A DNA stretch of 64,000 bases from Prochlorococcus sp. AG-347-I15 (GCA_003281585.1 QCBN01000001.1:356247-420246), one strand, 5' to 3'. Shown: positions 20,931 to 30,996, counted from the first letter of the stretch. Numbers and translations are program-made. Notes: generated from the letters alone by a model not told the origin.

Positions 20931-21679
20931 TAAATTTTACTATTTAAAATTTGTACCCAATCTATTGCGTGGGGTTTTGCTAAAAGTAATACTTTGGCTG
21001 TTTTTTTTGTTTGAAATGGTTCCTCAATAGATTTAATAATACCAATAGGGATATTTGAAGGTAATAAAGTACTAGCAGGTGAAGATGACACAAAATCTCC
21101 CACTTTTATATCAGCATCTTTTGAATAAATTATTAAGTTAGGATGATCATCTCCTGAACCAACCAAAAGCCCATTAATTTGAAATCTATCAACCCAGACA
21201 CCTACCTTACTTTCTGGAGAGGTTAATAATCTTACCGAAGAAGTAAAGAAAGAAGTGCTTTGTACTCTTCCTAATAATCCACCAGGGCCAACAACAGTAT
21301 TACCTATTTCCACTCCATCTTTTGAACCTTTATTTAAAATTATTTGCCTCCACCAACTACCTGTTTTTCTCGAAATAACTGCGGCTGAAATATTATCATT
21401 ATTTGATGATTGTTGAAGAGATAAAATTTCCCGCAATCTTATATTATCTTTTTTAAGAAGATCTATCTTTATTAAAGATTCTTTTTCGATGCTGTTAATA
21501 ATAACTTCTTTTTGAAATTGACCAGGCCAAAAAGGCTTTGAAATGAAAAAATAAAAATCCTTGTAAAGAGATCCTTTTGATATCCTTAGAAAAATTAAAA
21601 TAAAAAATATTCCCAAAAACCTCCAAGTCTTCTTTTTATGCCACCAACGATTAGTAGAAATTCGTCGGATATCTAACAT
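20930..21679 (-). CDS. mreC: Rod shape-determining protein MreC
   Basis: Membrane-anchored scaffold of the cell elongation machinery. A single N-terminal helix lies at about 22-35 (FLGIFFILIFLRIS), followed by a coiled-coil stretch near 65-95 (KESLIKIDLLKKDNIRLREIL) and a beta-rich periplasmic domain with NKGSKDGVEIGNTVVGPGGL and a GRVQSTS segment. Length 249 is within the family range. It is 4 bases after mreB on the same strand, giving the classic mreB-mreC-mreD order. Confidence 0.93.
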   Translation of the reverse strand: MLDIRRISTNRWWHKKKTWRFLGIFFILIFLRISKGSLYKDFYFFISKPFWPGQFQKEVIINSIEKESLIKIDLLKKDNIRLREILSLQQSSNNDNISAAVISRKTGSWWRQIILNKGSKDGVEIGNTVVGPGGLLGRVQSTSFFTSSVRLLTSPESKVGVWVDRFQINGLLVGSGDDHPNLIIYSKDADIKVGDFVSSSPASTLLPSNIPIGIIKSIEEPFQTKKTAKVLLLAKPHAIDWVQILNSKI

Positions 21680-21683
21680 ACTA

Positions 21684-22736
21684 TTAATCTCTTATCGCGT
21701 TTCTTATAAAGTCAGGAGTATCAACAACTCTTTTAAGTTTTTTAAAATCATCCAAAACCTCCCCACAACCATTAACTACGCAAAGCAAAGGGTTTTCAGC
21801 TATGTGAGTAAAAATCCCCGTTTCATCGCTCAATAAATCGTTAATACCTCTTACTAAAGCTCCTCCTCCTGCAAGCATAATGCCCCTATCAACAATATCT
21901 GCAGCAAGTTCAGGGGGAGTTCGCTCTAAAGTTCTTTTTACAGCTTCGACTATTTTGCTAAGTGTATCAGCCATAGCTTCTCTAATTTCTCCAGATGTCA
22001 AAGTAACTGACCTAGGTAGACCAGATAAAAGATGTAACCCTCTCACCTCTAAAGTGGTTTTATCAAAGTCATCATCTGGAAATGCAGATCCAATTTTGAT
22101 CTTAATATCTTCTGCAGTTCTCTCTCCAACAACTAAATTATGAACTTTCTTGAGATAAAGGGCAATTGATTCATTTATTTCGTCGCCAGCTATTCGTACA
22201 GATTCACTTAATACAGTTCCACCTAAACTTAAAACTGCAACCTCAGTGGTACCACCACCAATATCAACAATCATAGTTCCAACTGGTTCAGTTACTGGTA
22301 ATGATGCTCCTATTGCTGCTGCAACAGGTTCATCAATTAAGTGAACTTCTCTAGCTCCGGCTAATCCAGCTTCTCTTACTGCTCTTCTCTCAACACTTGT
22401 TACTCCACTCGGAATACCAATAACTATTCTTGGAGCTACTATACCCTTACCTTCGTTACATTTTTGAATAAATGTTTTTATCATTTGTTCAGCCGCATCA
22501 AAATCTGCAATAACCCCATCTCTCAGTGGTCTTACAGCTCTAATATTCCCTGGTGTTCTTCCAAGCATTAACTTCGCTTCTTTACCTACAGCCAACGGAA
22601 TGCCTTCTTCTAAATCCATAGCAACCACTGAAGGCTCTTGTAAAACAACTCCCTTACCTGATACGTGTATAAGAGTATTAGCTGTTCCCAAATCTATGCC
22701 AATGTCTCTAGAAAATTTAAATCTGTTAAAAATCAC
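21684..22736 (-). CDS. mreB: Rod shape-determining protein MreB (actin homologue)
   Basis: Forms membrane-bound filaments that guide cell-wall synthesis. Actin-type nucleotide-binding motifs are present: phosphate 1 [14 protein letters not shown], phosphate 2 [20 protein letters not shown], and the adenosine segment [14 protein letters not shown]. Residues 1-8 (MIFNRFKF) are a short amphipathic start that may insert into the membrane. Length 350 is normal. It is the first gene of mreBCD and is divergent from ssb. Confidence 0.98.
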   Translation of the reverse strand: MIFNRFKFSRDIGIDLGTANTLIHVSGKGVVLQEPSVVAMDLEEGIPLAVGKEAKLMLGRTPGNIRAVRPLRDGVIADFDAAEQMIKTFIQKCNEGKGIVAPRIVIGIPSGVTSVERRAVREAGLAGAREVHLIDEPVAAAIGASLPVTEPVGTMIVDIGGGTTEVAVLSLGGTVLSESVRIAGDEINESIALYLKKVHNLVVGERTAEDIKIKIGSAFPDDDFDKTTLEVRGLHLLSGLPRSVTLTSGEIREAMADTLSKIVEAVKRTLERTPPELAADIVDRGIMLAGGGALVRGINDLLSDETGIFTHIAENPLLCVVNGCGEVLDDFKKLKRVVDTPDFIRNAIRD

Positions 22737-22868
22737 AATAAGAATTCTTTTTTTTAAATAATATAACTATTTTTTATTAAGCTCTCATAATTCTCTCGTT
22801 TAGTTATGAATAGCACGCAAAACTTTGAGCATTAACTAGAAATATGAGTAGTATAAAAAAAAAAAATT

Positions 22869-23240
22869 ATGGAAATTAACACAATTAACCTTGTTGGCCG
22901 AGCTGGCAGAGAACCAGATGTCAGATATTTTGAATCTGGTAGTATCGTAGCCAATTTCACTCTTGCAGTGAACAGAAGAAGCAGAGATGAAGAGCCAGAC
23001 TGGTTCAACTTAGAAATATGGGGCAAGCAAGCCCAAATAGCAGCAGATTACGTTAAAAAAGGGTCTTTAATTGGAATTACAGGAAGCTTTAAGATTGACA
23101 GTTGGAAAGATAAAAATACTGGGGAAGATAGATACAAACCAGTCGTTAGGGTAGATAGATTAAACTTACTAAGTTCCCGAAAAGAGTCCGATAGTAACCA
23201 ATATTCTAATAGTAGTAACTCAAGTGAAATTCCTTTTTAA
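22869..23240 (+). CDS. ssb: Single-stranded DNA-binding protein
   Basis: Coats single-stranded DNA in replication and repair. The OB-fold covers about 1-105: MEINTINLVGRAGREPDVRY, ANFTLAVNRR and DWFNLEIWGKQAQIAADYVKKG. A short Ser/Asn-rich linker leads to the C-terminal tip SSEIPF, the partner-binding peptide; it is less acidic than the DDDIPF of E. coli. Length 123 is on the short side, typical of this lineage. It converges with the DedA gene and their stop codons overlap by 4 bases. Confidence 0.96.
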   Translation: MEINTINLVGRAGREPDVRYFESGSIVANFTLAVNRRSRDEEPDWFNLEIWGKQAQIAADYVKKGSLIGITGSFKIDSWKDKNTGEDRYKPVVRVDRLNLLSSRKESDSNQYSNSSNSSEIPF

Positions 23241-23896
23241 ACTCTATTGTTTTTAAACAATCTAATAAATACTCTAATGAAAAAATATACGAAAATCAAA
23301 ATTAAAATTGGCTTCACAACATATTTGATTTGATCTAAGTAAGTTTCAATGATTGGATAATTTTCACCAAATAAATAACCTGCATATGCAAGGAGTGCTA
23401 CCCATATCAAGCTCCCAAATGTAGTCCAAATCAAAAATTTTCTTAATGGCATAAGTTCTATCCCAGCGGGAACTGAAATCAAAGTTCTTATACCTGGTAC
23501 TAATCGGCCCCAAAAAACTAAAGAGACCCCGTACTTATCAAACCAATTTTTGCTTTTAATTAAATCATTAGAAGAAATACCCAGATATTTTCCTTTTTTA
23601 TCTAAAAAATTTGAAAGTCTTTTTTCATTTACTAATCTTCCTAAATAATACCAAGGCAATGATCCTAAAATAGTTCCAAGTAATCCCCAAAAAACTAAAA
23701 TATAAAAATTTAATTTTTGTTGATAAACAAAAAACCCTCCCAAGGGCATAATAATTTCCGAGGGTATTGGGGGTATTATATTTTCTAAAAACATAGCTAA
23801 ACAAATTGTTAGGTATGCAATTATTGAATTTTTTTCAACAGCCAAACTGATATAGTCTGGGATTGAAGTAAGAAAATTTACAAAAATTAGACTCAA
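23237..23896 (-). CDS. DedA-family membrane protein (SNARE-associated / VTT domain)
   Basis: A 219-residue inner-membrane protein with about five hydrophobic segments. The family pattern is visible: AMFLENIIPPIPSEIIMPLGG with the conserved Glu and Pro, GLLGTILGSLPWYYLGR, and the FWGRLVPGIRTLISVPAGI segment whose Arg-Pro-G motif is diagnostic. DedA proteins are proposed lipid (undecaprenyl-phosphate or phosphatidylethanolamine) transporters; the substrate here is unknown. It starts 2 bases after the ahcY stop on the same strand, so they are probably cotranscribed. Confidence 0.93.
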   Translation of the reverse strand: MSLIFVNFLTSIPDYISLAVEKNSIIAYLTICLAMFLENIIPPIPSEIIMPLGGFFVYQQKLNFYILVFWGLLGTILGSLPWYYLGRLVNEKRLSNFLDKKGKYLGISSNDLIKSKNWFDKYGVSLVFWGRLVPGIRTLISVPAGIELMPLRKFLIWTTFGSLIWVALLAYAGYLFGENYPIIETYLDQIKYVVKPILILIFVYFFIRVFIRLFKNNRV

Positions 23897-23898
23897 AC

Positions 23899-25317
23899 TT
23901 AATATCTATAAAGTTCTGGTTTATAGGGTCCATCAACAGAAACATTAATATAATCAGCTTGTTCCTTGGTTAATTTTGTTAATTTTGCACCAATTTTATC
24001 AAGATGTAATCTAGCCACCATTTTATCTAAATGTTTTGGTAAAACGTAAACCTCCTTAGCATATTTTTCAGACTTATTGAAAAGTTCAATTTGAGCTAGG
24101 ACTTGATTAGTAAAAGAATTACTCATAACAAAACTTGGATGTCCAGTAGCACAACCCAAGTTAACTAATCTACCTTCAGCTAAAAGGATTATTTTATTGC
24201 CACTCGGTAAAGTTATGTGATCGACCTGCGGCTTAATATTTTCCCATGGATAATCTTTCAATGAAGCCACATCAATTTCATTATCGAAATGGCCAATATT
24301 ACAAACTATGGCCTCATCTTTCATCTTGACAAGATTTTCGTTTTTTATTACCTGATAGTTCCCAGTTGCAGTAACAAATATATCTATATCCTCCACAACA
24401 TCGTCTAATGTAACAACACTAAAACCTTCCATTGCCGCTTGAAGAGCACAAATTGGATCAACTTCAGCAACTTTTACAATTGCACCAAGTCCTCTTAGAG
24501 ACTGAGCTGAACCTTTACCTACATCTCCAAAACCCATTACTAAAGCAACCTTCCCAGCAATCATCACATCAGTAGCACGCTTTATGCTGTCAACTAGAGA
24601 TTCTCGGCAGCCATATAAATTATCAAATTTGCTCTTAGTTACTGAATCATTAACATTAATAGCGGGGAAAGGTAGAGCATTTTGCTTTTGCAGTTGATAA
24701 AGTCTTGCAACTCCCGTTGTAGTTTCTTCAGTAACACCGATAATATTACTCTTAATTCTGGAATAAAAGTTACTATCATTTTCCAGCTTAGATTTTATAG
24801 ATTTGAATAAAGCAATCTCTTCTTCATTATCGGGATTATCTAAAACAGATAAATCTTTTTCTGCTTTACTGCCAAGTATCAATAAACCAGTTGCATCTCC
24901 CCCATCATCAAGAATCATATTCGGAGAATCGGAGCCCCAATCAAGAATGTAGTGAGTATATTGCCAATATTCATCAAGAGTTTCACCTTTTTTTGCGTAT
25001 ACAGAAATTCCTTGATCAGCAATAGCTGCAGCCGCATGATCCTGAGTTGAAAAAATATTGCATGAAGCCCATTTAACTTGTGCGCCAAGATCAACAAGAG
25101 TTTCTATTAGTACTGCTGTCTGAATAGTCATATGAAGACTTCCAGCTATTTTTGCACCTTTTAGTGGCTTTTCAGATTGATATTTATCTCTTAGCGCCAT
25201 TAATCCTGGCATTTCCGTTTCAGCAATTTTAATTTCTTTACGCCCAAAATCTGATAAAGAGATATCAGCAATGACGTAATTAGGTGTAGAGGTCTTAACT
25301 GAATTTGCGATAACCAT
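23899..25317 (-). CDS. ahcY: Adenosylhomocysteinase (SAH hydrolase)
   Basis: Splits S-adenosylhomocysteine to adenosine and homocysteine, clearing the by-product of methylation. The substrate domain has [15 protein letters not shown] and the NINSDSVTK-like segment [14 protein letters not shown]. The NAD-binding signature is [20 protein letters not shown] at about 250-270. The C-terminus ends [10 protein letters not shown] with the Lys and Tyr that complete the cofactor site of the neighbouring subunit. Length 472 includes the about 40-residue insertion seen in many bacterial enzymes. Confidence 0.98.
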   Translation of the reverse strand: MVIANSVKTSTPNYVIADISLSDFGRKEIKIAETEMPGLMALRDKYQSEKPLKGAKIAGSLHMTIQTAVLIETLVDLGAQVKWASCNIFSTQDHAAAAIADQGISVYAKKGETLDEYWQYTHYILDWGSDSPNMILDDGGDATGLLILGSKAEKDLSVLDNPDNEEEIALFKSIKSKLENDSNFYSRIKSNIIGVTEETTTGVARLYQLQKQNALPFPAINVNDSVTKSKFDNLYGCRESLVDSIKRATDVMIAGKVALVMGFGDVGKGSAQSLRGLGAIVKVAEVDPICALQAAMEGFSVVTLDDVVEDIDIFVTATGNYQVIKNENLVKMKDEAIVCNIGHFDNEIDVASLKDYPWENIKPQVDHITLPSGNKIILLAEGRLVNLGCATGHPSFVMSNSFTNQVLAQIELFNKSEKYAKEVYVLPKHLDKMVARLHLDKIGAKLTKLTKEQADYINVSVDGPYKPELYRY

Positions 25318-25367
25318 ATTTAATAAATACTTTTCTATTAAACTATAAATGATTTTTGTGAAATTTT

Positions 25368-25805
25368 GTGTTTATTGAGAATTTAAAAGAGACTTTAAAT
25401 TTAGGGGAAAAACTGTCACACAAATTGAATCCCCAATCAATTGTTTTATTACAGGGTCCAATTGGAGCTGGGAAAACTTCATTTGTTCAAGGGATTGCTA
25501 AAGGCTTATCAATCTTTGAGGACATTACAAGCCCAACATTTGCTTTGTCGCATCACTATAACTCCGGAAAAATCCCACTAATTCACCTTGATTTATATCG
25601 GTTAGACAATTTATCTTCAGCAAGAGAAGTTTTTTTTTCAGAAGAAGAGGAGGCAATACAAAAGCAGGCTATTTTAGTTATTGAATGGCCAGAATTAATT
25701 GAACCAGTTATTGATAATTTCTGGAAAATAGAAATTAGTTATGCAAAAAATTATGGAAGACACTACGAAATAAGAGATCCCAAGAATTTATTAACATTCT
25801 CATAA
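25368..25805 (+). CDS. tsaE: tRNA threonylcarbamoyladenosine biosynthesis ATPase TsaE
   Basis: ATPase that works with TsaB and TsaD to make t6A37 in tRNAs. Walker A is [20 protein letters not shown] with Lys36, followed by [10 protein letters not shown] and HLDLYRLDN, the standard TsaE order, then VIEWPEL. Length 145 is normal. The start must be GTG: an in-frame TGA at 25359-25361 rules out anything further upstream, and no ATG lies close downstream. Its 3' end overlaps the convergent sugar kinase gene by 43 bases, the longest overlap in the window. Confidence 0.94.
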   Translation: MFIENLKETLNLGEKLSHKLNPQSIVLLQGPIGAGKTSFVQGIAKGLSIFEDITSPTFALSHHYNSGKIPLIHLDLYRLDNLSSAREVFFSEEEEAIQKQAILVIEWPELIEPVIDNFWKIEISYAKNYGRHYEIRDPKNLLTFS

Positions 25806-26761
25806 TATGGCTGTTGCTCGATAGCGCCTTCACCAAGACAAGTTAATAATCCACAAACACCTGCAAACTTAATGCAATCTTCTATCTCTTTTTCATTTGA
25901 AGGATAGCCTGAAGAAATTAATTTTGAAATAAAACCAGCTAGAAAAGCATCGCCTGCCCCAGTTGTATCAATAATTTTTTGTGAAGTAGGGGTTTCGGTA
26001 ATTCCCCGTAATCCATTGACATACCATAAAACGGGATTTTTTCCATCAGTTATTATTACGTCTGGTCTATTTGATAATTGTTGAGATATTAGGGAAGGAT
26101 TTTCATGTTCAAAAAACAAAGTCGCTTCTTCCTTAGCAAGTTTTAAAACATGAGCATGATTTAAAAAATTTTTAATTATGGTAACTCTTTGATCTTTGCT
26201 AATTTTTGATGAAAAACTTGAATGATCCCAAAAGACTTCTCTCCAATTTAAATCAATAACTACTTTGACTTCCAATTTTTTAGCCTGTTCAAGAAGAAAA
26301 AAAATAGTCTTTGCTGATATTGGAGATGATAATAAGATCGTTCCAGTAACCAAATATTTTGTTTCTAGAAAAGTTTTCTCCAATTTTAAGATTTCTTTTT
26401 CTATTAATTTTTTACTAAGAACTTCGTCTGCAAAGCATGAGTGAAAACTTTCGTCAAAGCCTGAAAAAAAACGATCTCCAAATTGATCTCTATCTACATT
26501 AACCACGCGAGTAGATGAATCATTATCTAATTGCAAGAAATCTAAATTAACGCCCAATTGATCAAATTGCGTAATAAATTTTTTTCCATAATCATCTTTA
26601 CCCAAACTTCCTATAAATGTTGAGTCTATTTTTAATTTTCTTAATGCACAAGCAACATTAGCCGGCGCACCGCCCAAAAAATCTGTAAATCCTTGATTTG
26701 ACTTATCTCTGATTCTGTCTATTAAAGCCTCTCCAATACATATGACCTTTTTCCTTTTCAT
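25763..26761 (-). CDS. PfkB-family carbohydrate kinase (fructokinase-like)
   Basis: Ribokinase-fold sugar kinase of 332 residues. The N-terminal PfkB signature lies in DFLGGAPANVACALRKLK (about 28-45), and the second, with the catalytic Asp and anion hole, in IIDTTGAGDAFLAGFIS at about 263-280. The GGAPANVA form and overall layout resemble bacterial fructokinases, but members of this superfamily are hard to separate by eye, so the sugar stays open. It overlaps the end of tsaE on the other strand. Confidence 0.88.
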   Translation of the reverse strand: MKRKKVICIGEALIDRIRDKSNQGFTDFLGGAPANVACALRKLKIDSTFIGSLGKDDYGKKFITQFDQLGVNLDFLQLDNDSSTRVVNVDRDQFGDRFFSGFDESFHSCFADEVLSKKLIEKEILKLEKTFLETKYLVTGTILLSSPISAKTIFFLLEQAKKLEVKVVIDLNWREVFWDHSSFSSKISKDQRVTIIKNFLNHAHVLKLAKEEATLFFEHENPSLISQQLSNRPDVIITDGKNPVLWYVNGLRGITETPTSQKIIDTTGAGDAFLAGFISKLISSGYPSNEKEIEDCIKFAGVCGLLTCLGEGAIEQQPYYENVNKFLGSLIS

Positions 26762-26849
26762 AAAATGAACGCTTTTCTTAACTAAGAATAATTTATTAAA
26801 AACGAATAATTTTTTTTTGAATTAAAGTTTAATTAAAAGCTTATCTATA

Positions 26850-27764
26850 GTGTCTTTAAATAAATCTAAAACTTGGAAGTGGAAAAATTGGGAAATCTCT
26901 TGGTCTTTATCAAAAGAATCCACTTCTGAAAAAAATATTAAAATTTTACTAGTTCATGGATTTGGGGCTTCAAAAAACCACTGGAGACATAATCAAGATT
27001 TTCTTGGTAAATTTTCTAACTGCTACGCTATAGACTTATTAGGATTTGGGAAAAGTAGTCAGCCTAGTGCTCTCTTAAATTACGAAGCTGATAAAGAAAA
27101 CTCAATTAAATATTCATTTGACTTATGGGGTAATCAAATATCAACATTTTGTTCAGAGGTAATAAAATCTCCTGTTTACTTGGTAGGAAATTCAATTGGT
27201 GGTGTTATTGCATTGAAATCTGCTGAGATCCTCAAAGATAATTGCAAAGGCGTCATTTTAATTGATTGTGCACAAAGAACTATGGATGATAAACGTTTAA
27301 AAAAAAATGATATTTTAATGAATCTACTGAGACCTATCCTTAAAACGATAGTCAGGCAAAGATTAATTAGTAATACACTTTTTACGAGAGCCGCTAATCC
27401 AAAAGTTATTAAGAAAATACTTGAACAAGCTTATCCTTCTGGAAAAAATATTGATGAAGAATTAATTGAAATACTTTATGAACCCTCAAAAAGAAAAAAT
27501 TCTAGAGAAGCATTTCGTGGTTTTATAAACCTTTTTAATGATTATCTTGCTACAGACCTTTTCGATAGAGTTAAAGTTCCAATCCAACTGATTTGGGGAG
27601 AAAAAGATCCTTGGGAATCTTTAAGTGAAGCAAAAGAATGGAAGAAAAAATTTAACAATATAAAAAGATTAGATATTATCGAAGGTGCTGGCCATTGCCC
27701 TCATGATGAAGAACCTGAGAAAACTAATAAATTAATTTGGGAATTTCTTCAAGAAACAAAATAA
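26850..27764 (+). CDS. Alpha/beta-hydrolase fold protein
   Basis: A 304-residue hydrolase. The oxyanion segment is LLVHGFGASKNHWRHN (about 33-48), the nucleophile is Ser115 in VGNSIGGVIA, the acid is probably the Asp of WGEKDPW near 250, and the base is the His of GAGHCPHDEEP near 280. This triad is complete. The layout fits the many small-molecule esterases and haloperoxidase-like enzymes of plastids and cyanobacteria; the substrate is unknown. The start is GTG. Its 3' end overlaps that of the sigma factor gene by 16 bases. Confidence 0.88.
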   Translation: MSLNKSKTWKWKNWEISWSLSKESTSEKNIKILLVHGFGASKNHWRHNQDFLGKFSNCYAIDLLGFGKSSQPSALLNYEADKENSIKYSFDLWGNQISTFCSEVIKSPVYLVGNSIGGVIALKSAEILKDNCKGVILIDCAQRTMDDKRLKKNDILMNLLRPILKTIVRQRLISNTLFTRAANPKVIKKILEQAYPSGKNIDEELIEILYEPSKRKNSREAFRGFINLFNDYLATDLFDRVKVPIQLIWGEKDPWESLSEAKEWKKKFNNIKRLDIIEGAGHCPHDEEPEKTNKLIWEFLQETK

Positions 27765-28750
27765 GCTTCTACATTATCACTAAGTCTTCTCAAACCTCTT
27801 AACCCGTCTCGCTCTAAATTTCTGACTCTATCCCTACTTATGCCTAGTACCCTTCCTATACCTGTGAGAGACATAGGCTCATCACCATCCATCCCATAAC
27901 GCATTCTTAAAACTCTACATTGTAGATCTGGCAATTGATGCAAAAGAGAGTGGAGATCACCTCTCATACAATCCATCTCTATTTGTTCGTCTGGCAAGTC
28001 CTCGCCACCTGCTAGTAAATCTAATAAAACAGTATCTTCACCGTCACCAACTTTTGTTTCAAGACTAACAGGCTGTCCAGCTTTACACATTAGATCCTTT
28101 ACATCATCTTCAGGAAGTTCTACATATTTCGCAAGTTCACTTACTGTTGGAGTTCTAGACATTTCTTGACTTAATTCTCTTTGCCCTTTTTTTAACTTAT
28201 TTAACATTTCAGTAATATGTATAGGTAACCTTATTGCCCTACTCTTTTCAGCTATAGCCCTTGTAATACCTTGTCTAATCCACCAATATGCATATGTTGA
28301 AAACTTGTAGCCTCTAGCTGGGTCAAATTTTTCGACTCCTCTTACAAGTCCAATAGTTCCCTCCTGAATTAAATCTAATAATTCCATATTTCTTTTAGTA
28401 TATTTTTTTGCAACACTTACTACCAATCTCAAGTTAGCTGCAACCATTCTTTCTTTAGCGCGCTGTCCAGCTCGTAACCTTTTTTTTATCTGGGGAGTAG
28501 AAAGATTCAACTTTTTTGATAGCTCCTCGATACTAGGCTTATCACCAGTTAATTCAATTATCTCTAATTCAGCTCTCTCAACTTCCATATATTCTTGTAC
28601 CTGTCTACCAAGAGTGATTTCTTGCTCATGCGATAGTAAAGGTACTCTTCCTATATCCCTTAGATATGATCGAACTAGATCAACATCATTACTAATTTTT
28701 AAACTTGCAATAGACGCTAATTTATTCTCACTTATTGTTTCGGTAGACAT
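27749..28750 (-). CDS. RNA polymerase sigma factor, sigma-70 family, group 2 (RpoD-like)
   Basis: Non-essential-type sigma-70 factor of 333 residues. Region 1.2 starts at VRSYLRDIGRVPLL, region 2 has NLRLVVSVAKKYTKRN, LLDLIQEGTIGLVRGVEKFD and the -10 recognition helix YAYWWIRQGITRAIAE, region 3 follows, and region 4 holds the -35 helix-turn-helix LTGIGRVLGISRDRVRNLE. There is no long region 1.1, so it is not the principal sigma. The reading frame is open 24 codons further upstream, but that extension is hydrophobic and unlike any sigma factor, so I use the ATG giving MSTETISEN. Which picocyanobacterial paralogue it is cannot be fixed here. Confidence 0.93.
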   Translation of the reverse strand: MSTETISENKLASIASLKISNDVDLVRSYLRDIGRVPLLSHEQEITLGRQVQEYMEVERAELEIIELTGDKPSIEELSKKLNLSTPQIKKRLRAGQRAKERMVAANLRLVVSVAKKYTKRNMELLDLIQEGTIGLVRGVEKFDPARGYKFSTYAYWWIRQGITRAIAEKSRAIRLPIHITEMLNKLKKGQRELSQEMSRTPTVSELAKYVELPEDDVKDLMCKAGQPVSLETKVGDGEDTVLLDLLAGGEDLPDEQIEMDCMRGDLHSLLHQLPDLQCRVLRMRYGMDGDEPMSLTGIGRVLGISRDRVRNLERDGLRGLRRLSDNVEAYFVS

Positions 28751-28849
28751 GAAATTAAATGTTGTTTTGTAAACAATACCATTAAGAAATGTAAAGTTAA
28801 ACAAAAAAATCCACAAATTCACAAAAATGAGAATAAATACCTATTAAAT

Positions 28850-30256
28850 TTAGATCAAAGAAGAGTTTAATAACCATTTTGCGGTATTTAGATAAATAAA
28901 TACGCCTGCAATATCAGTAACAGTTGTTATAAAAGGAGAGGACATTAAAGCTGGATCCAATCTCATTTTGTGAAATAGCAAAGGGAGAATAGCACCCGTT
29001 GTAGCAGCTAAAGTCGTTATAGATATTAAACTGATTCCTACTGCAGAGGCTATCAAAGTACCTTCTCCTTGCCACCAAGCGAAGGGAAACACTACTGACA
29101 TCATCAAAACACCTAAAATAGCTCCTGTTATTGCCTCCTTAACTACTGCCTTAATTGCGCCAAGAGATTTCAATTTTTGTGTACTTAAACCTCTAATTAC
29201 AACAGTTGAACTTTGAGCACCAACATTGCCCCCGGTGCCTATTAGCAATGGAATAAATGCTGCTAACAAAACTATTTCTTTTAAAATTTGATCATTCATG
29301 GCTATGACTTTAGTCGTTAAACCATTTGCCAAAACCAAAATTAATAGCCATAAAATTCTACGTCGAGCTATGGTAAACAAACTGCTTTGAAAATAATCAT
29401 CTTCATCTCCAGGCTGAACTGCCCCTGCTGCATAAATATCTCTCGTTGCTTCTTGCTCTATGACATCAATTAAATCATCAACAGTTACTATCCCAACAAG
29501 TCTTTTTTCTTTATCAACAACTGGAAGCGCTAAAAAATCATATCTTTGTATTGCTCTTGCGACCTCCTCTTGATTAGTGTTAGTAGTAATATTAACCACA
29601 TCTTTTGTCATTACATCTCCAATTTGTTTAGATGGATCTGCCGTTACAAGGTCTCTCAATGAAAGAATACCAGTAAGATGTCTCTCTTTATCGGTGACGT
29701 ACAAGCTATAGATAGTTTCTGTAAATGGGGCTCTTTTTCTGACTAAAGAAAGAGCCTCAGCAGCCGTCTGCATCTCTTTAAGATCTATGAATTCGGTTGT
29801 CATTAATCTTCCAGCAGTTTCTGGTTCATATCCAAGTAATTCAGCTGTTACTTTTCTTTCTCCAGGACTAAGAGCAGACAAAAATTTTCGTACAACTTTT
29901 GCAGGTAATTCGTCAAAAAGTTGAACTCGATCATCAGGAGACATTTTCTCAACGATTTCTAAAACTTCTCCTGAACGAAGTCTGTCTAATAAAGTTTGCT
30001 GAACTACTGGATCTAAGTATTCATAAACCTCGATTGCCTCATTTTTCTTTAACAATCGAAATGCTAAGGCCTGCAATATTAATGGAAGACTACCAATAGC
30101 ATCTGCGATATCAACAGGTTGGGAAGGTTCTAAAAGTAATTTTGCCTCATCATAATTTCCTGCTACTAGCAAATCTTCTAGTTGAATAATAATATTTTCT
30201 CGAGTACTTAAATCTGAAGATAAAGATGTAACCGTTTCAAGATTATTGTCATTCAT
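28850..30256 (-). CDS. mgtE: Magnesium transporter MgtE
   Basis: Mg2+ channel/transporter. The N-terminal helical MgtE_N domain runs about 10-130, with repeats such as LSPGERKVTAELLGYEPETAG. Two CBS domains follow (about 135-255), where cytosolic Mg2+ is sensed. Five membrane helices form the pore domain, including LIGTGGNVGAQSSTVVIRGL, a family hallmark near residue 340. Length 468 is normal. An in-frame Met six codons upstream (30274) is possible; I prefer MNDNNLE. No Mg2+ riboswitch is evident in the leader. Confidence 0.95.
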   Translation of the reverse strand: MNDNNLETVTSLSSDLSTRENIIIQLEDLLVAGNYDEAKLLLEPSQPVDIADAIGSLPLILQALAFRLLKKNEAIEVYEYLDPVVQQTLLDRLRSGEVLEIVEKMSPDDRVQLFDELPAKVVRKFLSALSPGERKVTAELLGYEPETAGRLMTTEFIDLKEMQTAAEALSLVRKRAPFTETIYSLYVTDKERHLTGILSLRDLVTADPSKQIGDVMTKDVVNITTNTNQEEVARAIQRYDFLALPVVDKEKRLVGIVTVDDLIDVIEQEATRDIYAAGAVQPGDEDDYFQSSLFTIARRRILWLLILVLANGLTTKVIAMNDQILKEIVLLAAFIPLLIGTGGNVGAQSSTVVIRGLSTQKLKSLGAIKAVVKEAITGAILGVLMMSVVFPFAWWQGEGTLIASAVGISLISITTLAATTGAILPLLFHKMRLDPALMSSPFITTVTDIAGVFIYLNTAKWLLNSSLI

Positions 30257-30298
30257 AAATATAATCCCTGTCAAAGTAACAACACTATTATATGAAAT

Positions 30299-30628
30299 CT
30301 AAGTAATTTTTCTACTTATCCAGAACCCGAAATACATAGTGAAAATATTTAAAATGATGATTAAATTAAAAAAAATTATAAATTTTATCAAATCTCCTTG
30401 ATTCAAAATTTTGTATAAAAAATATAAAAATCCGCTAAAAGATGTAAAGCAAGAAAAAAAGCCGCTTAAAATAATTTTTTCTATCGAATAGCTCACTTTT
30501 TTTGCGATAACAAACCCAAAAAACAATGACCCAATTATTGAAATAATCAAATTATTATTTATAAGCATTCTTAAAAAAGTAGCTGCAAAACAAGCTAAAA
30601 TAAGATATGAGTAATACTTTATCTTCAC
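30299..30628 (-). CDS. crcB: Fluoride channel subunit FluC/CrcB (second, divergent copy)
   Basis: A 109-residue protein with four predicted membrane helices. It keeps the FluC layout: an Arg in FLRMLI on helix 1, GSLFFGF on helix 2, and the Phe-box region GFFSCFTSFSGF on helix 3. The conserved Asn expected before GSLFFG is replaced (IISIIGSL), and the motif is looser than in its neighbour. In bacteria with two adjacent FluC genes the products form one heterodimeric channel that lets fluoride out; this is the likely role. The start overlaps the upstream copy by 4 bases. Confidence 0.82.
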   Translation of the reverse strand: MKIKYYSYLILACFAATFLRMLINNNLIISIIGSLFFGFVIAKKVSYSIEKIILSGFFSCFTSFSGFLYFLYKILNQGDLIKFIIFFNLIIILNIFTMYFGFWISRKIT

Positions 30629-30993
30629 TTAATAATTTGCATTAATCCATAACCTAAATAAAAACAAATTAAAGATAGTAAAATCATCTCTAAATAGTGA
30701 AAAAATAAACGCAAGAATTTTCTCTTTTGAAGTAAAACAAATAGCTGATGTATAAAAGAAGAAAATGTACTAAAAGATCCCAAAAAACCTGTATAAATTA
30801 ACAATAATATATTGTTATTGTGAAAGTTAAATGCTACTAAAATTCCCAAAAAAAGCGATGCTATTAAATTCACTATTGAAGTATTTTGAATATTAAACCC
30901 TACATTTATCTTTAAATTTTTTTGTATAAAAATCCTAAGTACCAATCCAAAAACACTACCAAATAGAAAAATAATTATTGAGGTAATATCCAA
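30625..30993 (-). CDS. crcB: Fluoride channel subunit FluC/CrcB (first copy)
   Basis: A 122-residue, four-helix membrane protein. Family marks are clear: the Arg in GLVLRIFIQ on helix 1, the conserved Asn in SIVNLIASLFLGIL on helix 2, and GFLGSFSTFSSF on helix 3, which contains the sodium-site Thr/Ser cluster and the fluoride-coordinating Phe residues. It lies 3 bases after the SH3-like protein gene and overlaps the second FluC gene by 4 bases, so both subunits should be made together. No fluoride riboswitch is seen upstream. Confidence 0.88.
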   Translation of the reverse strand: MDITSIIIFLFGSVFGLVLRIFIQKNLKINVGFNIQNTSIVNLIASLFLGILVAFNFHNNNILLLIYTGFLGSFSTFSSFIHQLFVLLQKRKFLRLFFHYLEMILLSLICFYLGYGLMQIIK

Positions 30994-30996
30994 AAT

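Noticed and set aside
28751..28822. In-frame 24-codon N-terminal extension of the sigma factor
   Set aside because: The extension is hydrophobic and unlike any sigma region; the next ATG gives a normal N-terminus.
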